From an uncultured Algibacter sp. (GTDB taxonomy: Bacteria; Bacteroidota; Bacteroidia; Flavobacteriales; Flavobacteriaceae): a stretch of DNA of 64,000 nt. Below the pieces are notes generated by a model. That model was given only the letters and a program-made list of their open reading frames with translations, was not told the origin of the DNA and searched no databases. The position numbers and the translations under genes are program-made. How positions within the stretch are numbered: position 1 is the first letter of the stretch; every line of letters begins with the position of its first letter. Of this stretch, positions 30,209 through 38,877 are shown one piece after another. The stretch is taken from assembly GCF_947487605.1 (NCBI RefSeq), contig NZ_CANKXK010000003.1, positions 124,001 to 188,000 of the forward strand, in the 5' to 3' direction.

Positions 30209-30988
30209 ATGAACAAACAACCTATTGGCATTTTCGATTCTGGTGTAGGTGGTACTTCCATTTGGAAAGCTATTAATAAGCTACTACCTAATGAGCATAC
30301 TATATATTTGGCAGATAGCGCAAATGCGCCTTATGGTCCTAAAGGAAAAGATGCCATTATTGAGTTAAGTATTAAAAACACCGAATACCTATTAAGTAAA
30401 GGTTGTAAACTTATAGTAGTAGCATGCAACACAGCTACCACAAATGCTATCGATTATTTAAGGAGTAATTATAAAGTTCCGTTTATTGGTATTGAACCCG
30501 CCATAAAGCCTGCCGCTTTACAAACAAAAACGAATACTGTTGGAATTTTAGCAACTAAAGGAACTTTAAGCAGTGCTTTATTTTCTAAAACTTCAAACTT
30601 ATTTGCTAGTAATATTAATGTTTTAGAGCAGAATGGCGATGGTATTGTAGAGCTTATAGAAACGGGACAATTGCATTCTGAAAAAATGAAATCGCTTTTA
30701 AAGATATATCTAAAACCAATGATAGAAGCAAATATTGATTATTTGGTTTTAGGATGCACGCATTACCCCTACTTAATGCCTTTGCTTATTGAATTACTAC
30801 CTAAGCATGTAAAAATAATAGATTCTGGGGAAGCAGTCGCACGACAAACAAAAGCTGTTTTAACATCTCACGATTTACTCAATGATTCTTCATCAATTGA
30901 TAAAACAGAATTTTTTACTAATAGAAACCTCGATGTTTTAAAGTCGCTCGTCAATAATAAATCTGATATTCAATATTTAGACTTTTAA
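30209..30988 (+). CDS. murI: Glutamate racemase
   Basis: PIGIFDSGVGGTSIWKA, LADSANAPYGPKG, VVACNTATTNAI, LGCTHYPYL. ATG 30209 preferred over TTG 30200. Confidence 0.96.
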   Translation: MNKQPIGIFDSGVGGTSIWKAINKLLPNEHTIYLADSANAPYGPKGKDAIIELSIKNTEYLLSKGCKLIVVACNTATTNAIDYLRSNYKVPFIGIEPAIKPAALQTKTNTVGILATKGTLSSALFSKTSNLFASNINVLEQNGDGIVELIETGQLHSEKMKSLLKIYLKPMIEANIDYLVLGCTHYPYLMPLLIELLPKHVKIIDSGEAVARQTKAVLTSHDLLNDSSSIDKTEFFTNRNLDVLKSLVNNKSDIQYLDF

Positions 30989-30994
30989 TAAACA

Positions 30995-31507
30995 CTATTT
31001 AAACCAACCAGAATATTTAATATAGTTATCGGCAATTCTATTTATTTCGCCAGATATTAATTCTTCACTAATATCTTTTACTTTTTTTGCTGGTACTCCA
31101 GCATATATACTGCCTGCTTCTACAATGGTATTTTTAGTTACTACTGCGCCCGCGGCAATAATAGAGTTACTCTTTATAATACAATTATCCATAACGATGC
31201 TTCCCATTCCAATTAGTACATTATCATGTATGGTACACCCATGCACCAAGGCATTGTGACCAATTGAAACATTATTACCAATAGTGGTTGGGGCTGTTTT
31301 ATAAGTCCCATGTATTACGGCACCATCCTGAATATTTACTTTATTGCCTATTTTAATAAAGTTAACATCGCCTCGAACAACAGCACTAAACCATATACTA
31401 CATTCATTTCCCATTGAAACATCGCCAACTATGGTAGCATTTTCGGCTATAAAGCAATCTTTTGGTATTTCTGGACTTTTCCCTCTTACTGATTTTATTA
31501 CTGGCAT
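30995..31507 (-). CDS. Gamma carbonic anhydrase family (left-handed beta-helix) protein
   Basis: IVGDVSMGNECSIWFSAVVRGDVNFIKIGNKVNIQDGAVIHGTYKTAPTTIGNNVSIGHNALVHGCTIHDNVLIGMGSIVMD hexapeptides. Confidence 0.93.
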   Translation of the reverse strand: MPVIKSVRGKSPEIPKDCFIAENATIVGDVSMGNECSIWFSAVVRGDVNFIKIGNKVNIQDGAVIHGTYKTAPTTIGNNVSIGHNALVHGCTIHDNVLIGMGSIVMDNCIIKSNSIIAAGAVVTKNTIVEAGSIYAGVPAKKVKDISEELISGEINRIADNYIKYSGWFK

Positions 31508-31546
31508 AGGTTTAAATAATTATTTTTTATTGACGATTGATTAATT

Positions 31547-31577
31547 AAAGATTCTTCGCTTTGCTCTGAATGACCAG
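31547..31577. repeat. REP-like palindrome (type 1)
   Basis: aaaGATTCTTCGctttgCTCTGAATGACcaga between the carbonic anhydrase-like and LytTR genes. Confidence 0.65.
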
Positions 31578-31578
31578 A

Positions 31579-32313
31579 TTATTTAAAATATGACAAAAAA
31601 GCCGACTTTTTAGAGGACGAAACCATAACTTCTTTTCCATTACTTAACACAACCCTTCCTCCTTTTCCTTTTACATATTTTACGACTTCGTTTACATTAA
31701 CAAGATACGATTTATGTATACGAGCAAAACTTGAATTAACCAACGCATCTTCAAAATATTTTAAAGTTTTACTCACCAGCTTTTTCTTATTATTATTTAA
31801 ATAGATTTCGGTATAGTTATCGTCTGCTTTGCAATATAAAATATCAGCGGTGTTTAAAATTTCAAATCCATCTAACTGAGGGATTGTTATTTTACCATTT
31901 ACACTATTTGTTTTTGGAATTAGCACCTGATCCTGCAATGCATTTTCCTTTACTTTAATTTCTGTTACGTAATCAACTGCTTTTATGAGGTCGTCAATAG
32001 ATATTGGTTTCATCAAGTAATAGCTAGCATGGGCGTTTAACGCATCTATAGCATAATGATTATAAGCGGTAACAAATATAGTTTCAAAATCTACATCACC
32101 TACTTTATCTAAGAGGTCAAAAGCATTGCCATAAGGCATTTCTACATCTAGAAAAACCAAATCTAATTGGTTATTTCTAATTAAAACTAAAGCTTCTTCT
32201 ACATTTGCTGCTTCACCTAATACAATTATATTAGGACAGTATTTTTTAAGATAATTCCTTAGAATATCTCTACTAGTTTCTTCGTCTTCAACTATGATAG
32301 TGTTTAGTTTCAT
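31579..32313 (-). CDS. LytTR family DNA-binding response regulator
   Basis: NTIIVEDEETSRDILRNYLKKYCP, LVFLDVEMPYGNAFDLL, LMKPISIDDLIKAVDYV, C-term LytTR (ILYCKADDNYTEIYLNNNKKKLVSKTLKYFEDAL...FARIHKSYLVNVNEVVKYVKG). Confidence 0.95.
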   Translation of the reverse strand: MKLNTIIVEDEETSRDILRNYLKKYCPNIIVLGEAANVEEALVLIRNNQLDLVFLDVEMPYGNAFDLLDKVGDVDFETIFVTAYNHYAIDALNAHASYYLMKPISIDDLIKAVDYVTEIKVKENALQDQVLIPKTNSVNGKITIPQLDGFEILNTADILYCKADDNYTEIYLNNNKKKLVSKTLKYFEDALVNSSFARIHKSYLVNVNEVVKYVKGKGGRVVLSNGKEVMVSSSKKSAFLSYFK

Positions 32314-32356
32314 TTTACATTTTTATTTTAGTTTGGCTGCCAATTAATAAATGTAC

Positions 32357-32383
32357 TGTCAGTCTAAGCTTGTCGAAGATATT
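32357..32383. repeat. REP-like element (type 1), left member of pair around GIY-YIG remnant
   Basis: TGTCAGTCTAAGCTTGTCGAAGAT. Confidence 0.6.
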
Positions 32384-32422
32384 TTAATCCTTATTCGAAT
32401 TTCCATATTTAGTATAATTCTT

Positions 32423-32689
32423 CTAAAACTCAATTAAACCTCCCCAATTTTTATTTATCAAAGCTGCCTTCTTTTTAAGAGAGCATCCTTTTAATTTGTT
32501 TTTCAATTGTAATAGCTTCAGAAGGAGTTAAGCATTGCATATACCACTTAAGTTCAATAGGTCTAGGTGAACATGTGTAACTATCTTTCTATTGCCTTCT
32601 TTATGTTAATTAATCCTTCCTTCTAAATCATTAGTCATTCCAGTGTAATAGGTGTTGTTTAAGCAAAGTATTATATAAACGTAATAAAA
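32423..32689 (-). pseudogene. GIY-YIG nuclease family pseudogene
   Basis: Minus strand translates piecewise to FYYVYIILCLNNTYYTGMTNDLEGRIN*HKEGNRKI / DSYTCSPRPIELKWYMQCLTPSEAITIEKQIKRMLS* / GCSLKKKAALINKNWGGLIEF*: recognisable GIY-YIG domain with an in-frame stop and two frameshifts, no intact start. Confidence 0.85.
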
Positions 32690-32717
32690 TTATATTTTAA
32701 TAATTTATGCCGTAAGC

Positions 32718-32741
32718 GTTTCGACAAATTCAGCGTGACAT
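32718..32741. repeat. REP-like element (type 1), right member of pair, inverted
   Basis: GCGTTTCGACAAATTCAGCGTGACA; reverse complement TGTCACGCTGAATTTGTCGAAACGC resembles TGTCAGTCTAAGCTTGTCGAAGAT at 32357. Confidence 0.6.
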
Positions 32742-32784
32742 TATCCATTCAATTGTATTATTCGTTTTAAAAAATGTTTAACAG

Positions 32785-34986
32785 TTAATCCTTTTTAAGT
32801 GTTACTACTACTTTGGTTCCTATATCTTCTTCGTCTTTAAAATCATCAATAAAAACATCTACTCTATCTTTATACATATTGTTTAGAATAGAAACACGCT
32901 TTTTAATATTTCCTAATCCTTTTGAATTTTGTTTTTGCTGATTTTTAGTCTTTAAAGCTTTCGATTTTTTTCGTCCAATACCATCATCGTTTATAATGAT
33001 ATTAATTTCATTCGGGGTTTTTTGAGTAAAGGATATTTCTAAATGCCCCTTCGTTTTCTTATAACGCAAACCGTGCCAAACAGCATTTTCTATATAGGGT
33101 TGCAATAACATTGGCGGAATTAAAAAGTCTTTTACATTAATTTGTTCATCAACCGTTATGCTATACTCGAACTTATCTTTAAATCTAAAATGTTCAAGTT
33201 TGGTGTATAATTCTATAAGCTCTATTTCCTTTTCAAGTGGAATAAAGTCTTCTTCACTATTTTCTAAAACCGCACGCATTAATAACGAAAAATCGGTTAA
33301 ATATTTATTTGCGGTTCTTTCGTCGTTAGATGCTATAAAACTATTTACAGAGTTTAGTGCATTAAATATAAAATGTGGATTCATTTGGCTTCGCAAACTT
33401 TTTAACGCTAACAAGTTATTTGCCAATCGCTGTTGCTTTATATATTTATACATTAAAAATGCAAGCACTAAAAGCAGTATTAACCCTCCTAATAATGAAT
33501 AAATAATCAGTTTCTGTCGTTTCGTTTGCTCGATAGTGAGTTGGTATTTACTTTCCGATAACTCCCTGTCTCCCTCTAAACTCAATATTCTATTTTGCTT
33601 GCTTACAATATCTTTACTAAATCGAGCTGCTTGCGATATTTCTTGTTCCCTCTTAGAATATAGCTTATCTACTAAGTCAACATAATCTTGATATGCTAAT
33701 AATGCCTTATCAAACTGTCCTGCATCTCGATAAACTTCAGATAGTTTTCTGGTAGCATCTTTTTGAACTATTAGGTCTTCTCTATTATTAGCTTCCTCAA
33801 TACTTTTTTCCAAATAAGGAATGGCATTGACAAAATCTTGTTGCAAAGCATAGGCGTTTCCAATTTTATAATTTTGCTTTTGCTGTGTTAGTGAACTCTT
33901 ATTATCTAGAATAGAATCTTTAGCAATATCATCTAAATCTATTAAAGCTTCTTTTCTCAGTTCAATTTCATCTGAATAATTGCTTTGCTTGTTTTGGAAA
34001 TCGGCGACTTTAATTTTTTCTTCAACAGCTCTTTTCTTATTTTCTTTAGTTGCTAAATCTAAGGATTTGCTAAATAGGCTTTGTGCTTCTTCCTTATCTC
34101 CACTTACATCATAAACGTCTGCAAGTTTCGAATTTAAATCGGTTATTTTTGGTGTTATTAAATGCTTTTGTGCCACTTGTAGCCCATTATTATATGAGCT
34201 AACTGCGCTTTCAAAATCTTTAATTAAGAAATACACATTGCCTAAAGATTCGTATAGCGATACTAAATCATAATTCGATAAATTTTTCTTATTTATGCTT
34301 TTGAAAAGGCTAATGCTTTCTTGATAATTCTTATTCAACTTATAAGCATTAGCTAATTTTAAATTAACGGTTTCCAGTTTTATATTCTGAAGACTAATGC
34401 GATAATTTGTAACAGCCAAATCGTATTGTTTCCAATACATATAAATATCTCCAAGAGTTTCGTAGGCAAGGGCGTTATCTCTTGTTGAATTGCTCTCTCC
34501 TAAAGCATCTGCAACAAACTGAATACTTTTTTGCGCATCTCTTTTAAGGTAAGATTTAGACGAATCGATTAAAGCCTTAAACAAACTTGTATTATTTCTA
34601 AACTTCTTTTTTAATCTAGAAAATGAAACATCCTCTTCACTTGGTTCAACTTTAACAGTAATACTCTCATCACTCTGAATGGTATAATAAACAGTTTCGA
34701 AATCCTTAGATCTAATTATAAGTTCATCGCCTTTTCGAGCTTCAATTTTAAACTTCCCTAAAAAGTCTGTCGTGGTATAATCTCCAGAACTTGTCTCTAC
34801 ATTTACATTTTGAATTGGGTCTCTAGTATCGCTTTCAATAACAGAACCTTTTACTATAAATTTAGGTCTTTCAAAAACATTGTTTTCCTGAACAAACGCC
34901 AAGTTTGCACTTAGAACAAGTAATAAAAAAATAATATACTTTGTAAATAACTTCACCTCTATCTTATATGAGATAAACTTACACAC
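32785..34986 (-). CDS. TPR-containing LytS-type sensor histidine kinase with carboxypeptidase-regulatory-like N-term
   Basis: N-term FIVKGSVIESDTRDPIQNVNVETSSGDYTTTDFLGKF; TPR repeats; TM; LKSLRSQMNPHFIFNALNSVNSFIASNDERTANKYLTDFSLLMRAVLENSEEDFIPLEKEIELIELYTKLEHFRF...PPMLLQPYIENAVWHGL. Confidence 0.93.
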   Translation of the reverse strand: MCKFISYKIEVKLFTKYIIFLLLVLSANLAFVQENNVFERPKFIVKGSVIESDTRDPIQNVNVETSSGDYTTTDFLGKFKIEARKGDELIIRSKDFETVYYTIQSDESITVKVEPSEEDVSFSRLKKKFRNNTSLFKALIDSSKSYLKRDAQKSIQFVADALGESNSTRDNALAYETLGDIYMYWKQYDLAVTNYRISLQNIKLETVNLKLANAYKLNKNYQESISLFKSINKKNLSNYDLVSLYESLGNVYFLIKDFESAVSSYNNGLQVAQKHLITPKITDLNSKLADVYDVSGDKEEAQSLFSKSLDLATKENKKRAVEEKIKVADFQNKQSNYSDEIELRKEALIDLDDIAKDSILDNKSSLTQQKQNYKIGNAYALQQDFVNAIPYLEKSIEEANNREDLIVQKDATRKLSEVYRDAGQFDKALLAYQDYVDLVDKLYSKREQEISQAARFSKDIVSKQNRILSLEGDRELSESKYQLTIEQTKRQKLIIYSLLGGLILLLVLAFLMYKYIKQQRLANNLLALKSLRSQMNPHFIFNALNSVNSFIASNDERTANKYLTDFSLLMRAVLENSEEDFIPLEKEIELIELYTKLEHFRFKDKFEYSITVDEQINVKDFLIPPMLLQPYIENAVWHGLRYKKTKGHLEISFTQKTPNEINIIINDDGIGRKKSKALKTKNQQKQNSKGLGNIKKRVSILNNMYKDRVDVFIDDFKDEEDIGTKVVVTLKKD

Positions 34987-35163
34987 TTTACTTCATATAA
35001 TAAAATGGTGCTTTCGGTAATCTTGCTATTTTCAATATAAAATATCGTTTTCGCGCATTATAAAGCACCAGTCACTAATTTAAAAACCGCTTTCGCTCAT
35101 TCATGGTTTTTTAAAAGAAAAGTTGCTTTTAGTTTTATCGAAAATCAAAAAACGTTAATTATC

Positions 35164-36321
35164 ATGAAAACAAATTTTAAACTCTTGCTTTTAGTAATCG
35201 TATTGGCAAGTATTACTGCATGCAATGCAAAAACCAAAAATAAAGACTTTGCGCTTTATAAAACTGAAAAAAAAGACTCAGAACCAAAAAACCAATGTAT
35301 TAAAGTTGCATTACTATTAGATACCAGCAATAGTATGGATGGACTAATAGACCAAGCAAAAGCACAACTCTGGGATTTAGTAAATGAGTTATCCTATGCT
35401 AAATGCGGAACTAAGAAACCAAACTTAGAAATTGCACTTTACGAATATGGAAATGACAGATTGAATAGTTACGAAGGTTATATAAAACAAGTCTTAGCTT
35501 TTAGTGACGACTTGGATGAAATCTCTAAAGAATTATTTTCATTAACCACAAATGGTGGTGAAGAATACTGTGGTCAAGTAATTAAAACTTCTCTAAACCA
35601 ATTAAATTGGGGTACTAATGCTGATGATTTGAAACTTATTTTTATAGCAGGAAACGAACCTTTTACTCAAGGCAAAGTCAATTATAAAAACGTTGCTATA
35701 AATGCTAAAGAAAAAGGCATTACCATAAACACTATTTTTTGTGGTAATTACAAACAAGGCATAGTAACTAATTGGAAAGATGGTGCCGACATAACTTATG
35801 GTGATTACATGGCAATAAATCAAAACAATAAAACAGTTCACATAGCTTCACCTTATGATGATGACATATTATTACTAAATCAAAAGCTGAATAAAACCTA
35901 TGTTGCCTATGGACAAAAAGGGAGGCAAAAGACAGAACTTCAAGCAGAACAAGATTCTAACGCTCGTTATTATAGCAAAGCCAATGCTGTTAAAAGGACT
36001 GTAAGTAAGAGTTCTCATTTATATAAAAACAAATCTTGGGATTTAGTAGATGCTATTGAACAGGATGAAGTTGACCTTGAAGATATAGAAGAATCTCAAT
36101 TACCTACCGAACTAAAAGGAAAAACTGAAGTAGAAATTAAAAAGTATGTGACTAAAAAAGGTGAAGAGCGTGTTAACATTCAAAAACAAATACAAGAATT
36201 AAATGCGAAGCGTAAAGAGTATGTTTTGAATCAGAAAAAAAACAACACAAATAATTTAGAAAATGCCATGACAAAAGCCATAAAAGAGCAAGCTAAAAAG
36301 AAAAAATACACTTGGAATTAA
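35164..36321 (+). CDS. VWA domain-containing lipoprotein
   Basis: ASITAC lipobox; VALLLDTSNSMDGLIDQAKAQLWDLVNEL MIDAS (DxSxS)-like motif. Confidence 0.88.
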   Translation: MKTNFKLLLLVIVLASITACNAKTKNKDFALYKTEKKDSEPKNQCIKVALLLDTSNSMDGLIDQAKAQLWDLVNELSYAKCGTKKPNLEIALYEYGNDRLNSYEGYIKQVLAFSDDLDEISKELFSLTTNGGEEYCGQVIKTSLNQLNWGTNADDLKLIFIAGNEPFTQGKVNYKNVAINAKEKGITINTIFCGNYKQGIVTNWKDGADITYGDYMAINQNNKTVHIASPYDDDILLLNQKLNKTYVAYGQKGRQKTELQAEQDSNARYYSKANAVKRTVSKSSHLYKNKSWDLVDAIEQDEVDLEDIEESQLPTELKGKTEVEIKKYVTKKGEERVNIQKQIQELNAKRKEYVLNQKKNNTNNLENAMTKAIKEQAKKKKYTWN

Positions 36322-36334
36322 TCATTTATTAAGC

Positions 36335-36414
36335 CGTCATTCTGAATTTATTTCAGGATTATATAAAAGTTTTTAAAAAATTATAAGAAACTGAAACAAG
36401 TTCAGTTTGACGAA
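36335..36414. repeat. Inverted pair of REP-like elements between convergent genes
   Basis: CGTCATTCTGAATTTATTTCAGGAT...ACTGAAACAAGTTCAGTTTGACG; reverse complement of the second (CGTCAAACTGAACTTGTTTCAGT) closely matches the first. Confidence 0.75.
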
Positions 36415-36416
36415 GC

Positions 36417-37418
36417 TTAATTAACAGCAGGACATTTACAGTCGTATTGTTTTCTTCTACAGTTAAAGTTATAACCTAACGTTAATTGGTGAAAACCACC
36501 GCTTGTAAATACTACAGAATTAGATTGGTAGGTATAATTATAGGCGAACATAAACTCATTGTAATCTACACCAAGAATTGGAGATAATAATTGAAGCTTT
36601 TGGCTACTCACTCCAGAACCGTCTAAAAACTCGGCGCCATCAAAACTTCTTCTATAAGACAAACCACCCCATATTTTACCGAATTCCATCTCTTTATATG
36701 CCTTAGCATTAATATCTATTGATGACTCTCCTGTGCCATCTTTATACATAAACATTAAGGAAGGCTCATAAGTCCATTCACTTCCTAACTTGCCAAAAAC
36801 ACCGCCCATAGAAACTAAATAACGCCTAAGGTTACTTGTAATTTCTATATCATTATTAATCCCTGAATTTTCTAATAAATTTTTAATTGTGGCGTGGGCA
36901 TAAAAATCTAAATAGTGGTATGAGAATCCTAAATCAATATTTAAGTTTGTTTCGCTTTGTACAATCCCATCAATAATAGGGTCTGGGCCTTCAAACAGGA
37001 AAGAGGTTTCATCTAGCTTATATTGAATAAAACCAACGCTTAATCCAAAAGAAAGCATGTTTAAGTCTACTTCGTTTCTAGAAAACAATAAATGATGTGC
37101 ATAGGTAGCATAAGCCCCTGTTTGTGAATGATACCCATTTTTATCGGCATACAAAATACCTCCTATTGCAGATTGGGTATCACCTATTCTTCCATTAAGA
37201 CTTAAAGTTAATAGTTTAGGTGCTTCGTCGTGACCAAACCATTGCTGGCGTGCTGTTAATCTAACTTTAGAACAGTTAGCAACACCTGCCATAGAAGGGT
37301 GAATGAGGTAATAATTATCGGTTAAATAATCAGTATATATTGGCAACCCCTCTTGGGATATTGCAACATGACCTAATAATAGTCCAATTACAACTACTAA
37401 AATGTTTTTCAATTTCAT
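36417..37418 (-). CDS. PorP/SprF family type IX secretion system membrane protein
   Basis: Signal peptide then EGLPIYTDYLTDNYYLIHPSMAGVANCSKVRLTARQQWFGHDEAPKLLTLSLNGRIG, C-term HQLTLGYNFNC. Confidence 0.93.
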   Translation of the reverse strand: MKLKNILVVVIGLLLGHVAISQEGLPIYTDYLTDNYYLIHPSMAGVANCSKVRLTARQQWFGHDEAPKLLTLSLNGRIGDTQSAIGGILYADKNGYHSQTGAYATYAHHLLFSRNEVDLNMLSFGLSVGFIQYKLDETSFLFEGPDPIIDGIVQSETNLNIDLGFSYHYLDFYAHATIKNLLENSGINNDIEITSNLRRYLVSMGGVFGKLGSEWTYEPSLMFMYKDGTGESSIDINAKAYKEMEFGKIWGGLSYRRSFDGAEFLDGSGVSSQKLQLLSPILGVDYNEFMFAYNYTYQSNSVVFTSGGFHQLTLGYNFNCRRKQYDCKCPAVN

Positions 37419-37570
37419 AAATTCTATACCAAGGTAGGTTCAGTTTACTATAAACGTCTTGATTATTAAAAAATTACACTTAATGTATGTAAAAGAAATT
37501 ACTTCAACATAAACACGACCAATACAGGCAATGAAAATCAAATATATGGATATCTAAAGTTTTCTTTTAG

Positions 37571-37579
37571 TATTTTTGC
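37571..37579 (+). promoter_or_regulatory. Candidate flavobacterial -7 element
   Basis: TATTTTTGC about 15 bp upstream of ATG 37595. Confidence 0.5.
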
Positions 37580-37594
37580 AAAAAAATAGCTAAA

Positions 37595-38497
37595 ATGAGT
37601 GCTTTCAAGGTTAGTATACAAGAAACTTCAAATAATTCAATAATAAAATTTGAGTTAAACAAATTCATTACAAAACATCAAAGTTTTGAATTTAATAATA
37701 TAGATGATGCCAAATCTTCTCCTCTAGCTCAGCAACTATTCTATTTACCTTTTGTTAAAAAAGTTTATATCTCAGGCAATTTTGTTGCAGTAGAACGCTA
37801 TGATATTGTTGAATGGACAGATGTACAAGATGAAGTTGCTCAACAAATAGAGGCTTATTTAAATGATGGTGGCCTTGTAGTTGAAGAAACTGCAGAGTCA
37901 AAAAAAGTACCTGTAACTGTTTATGCAGAAAGTACACCAAATCCAGCGGTCATGAAATTTGTTGCCAACAAAAAAATGGTTACTGCCCTTTTTGAGTTTA
38001 CTTCTATTGATGATGCTAAATTATCTCCTTTAGCAACAGAGCTATTCCATTTCCCCTTTGTAAAAAGTGTTTTTATTGAAGATAATTATGTGTCAATTAC
38101 AAAGTACGACATGTCTGAGTGGCAAGAAATTGTTATAGAACTTCGTGAGTTTATAAGAAAGTTTATTGAAGATGGCAAGGAAATCGTTTTAGCCAATGCT
38201 GTTGAAACACTACAAAAATCTGAAAAACATCAAAATTCGCATTTTGAAAATTTAGATGATACTTCAAAAGAGATTGTAAACATTCTTGAAGAATATGTAA
38301 AACCAGCTGTAGCTAGTGATGGTGGTAATATTCAATTTATTGCTTACGATGCTGATACAAAAAATGTTCGGGTTATGCTTCAAGGTGCTTGTAGTGGATG
38401 CCCATCTTCTACTTTTACCTTAAAAAACGGCATAGAAAACATGCTCAAACAAATGCTACCTGGTAAAGTAGATATGGTTGAAGCAATAAATGGCTAA
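37595..38497 (+). CDS. NifU-like Fe-S scaffold protein (two Nfu_N-like domains plus NifU C-terminal domain)
   Basis: Duplicated segments ...FEFNNIDDAKSSPLAQQLFYLPFVKKVYISGNFVAVERYD.../...FEFTSIDDAKLSPLATELFHFPFVKSVFIEDNYVSITKYD...; C-term VKPAVASDGGNIQFIAYD...LQGACSGCPSSTFTLKNGIENML. Confidence 0.95.
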   Translation: MSAFKVSIQETSNNSIIKFELNKFITKHQSFEFNNIDDAKSSPLAQQLFYLPFVKKVYISGNFVAVERYDIVEWTDVQDEVAQQIEAYLNDGGLVVEETAESKKVPVTVYAESTPNPAVMKFVANKKMVTALFEFTSIDDAKLSPLATELFHFPFVKSVFIEDNYVSITKYDMSEWQEIVIELREFIRKFIEDGKEIVLANAVETLQKSEKHQNSHFENLDDTSKEIVNILEEYVKPAVASDGGNIQFIAYDADTKNVRVMLQGACSGCPSSTFTLKNGIENMLKQMLPGKVDMVEAING

Positions 38498-38597
38498 TCA
38501 TTTCTCATTATAAAAGTGACTAATTCCACTTGCTTGTGTCTTAAATACAGTCATCTCCATAGGGAGATTTTCAATTATAAATTTAAAATCGTAAAAA

Positions 38598-38798
38598 ATG
38601 GCAGTATTAAAAGTAATCGAGATTTTATCAAACTCAGATAAAAGTTGGGAAGATGCTACTAAAAAAGCAGTAAAACATGCATCAAAAAGTTTAAAAAACA
38701 TCCGTTCTGTATATGTTCAAGATCAAAGTGCTAGTGTAAAAGATGGTGAGGTTACAGAATTTAGAGTAAATCTTAAAATAACATTTGAAGTAGAATAA
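38598..38798 (+). CDS. Dodecin family protein
   Basis: MAVLKVIEILSNSDKSWEDATKKAVKHASKSLKNIRSVYVQDQSASVKDGEVTEFRVNLKITFEVE. Confidence 0.95.
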   Translation: MAVLKVIEILSNSDKSWEDATKKAVKHASKSLKNIRSVYVQDQSASVKDGEVTEFRVNLKITFEVE

Positions 38799-38822
38799 CT
38801 TTTTTTGCTCCCAAGCATTTAA

Positions 38823-38850
38823 GAGCGTTCATTAATTGAACGCTTTTTTT
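38823..38850 (+). terminator. Terminator after dodecin gene
   Basis: GAGCGTTCAattaatTGAACGCttttttt. Confidence 0.8.
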
Positions 38851-38877
38851 ATGCTATAATTTCGCTAACTTTGGGCT

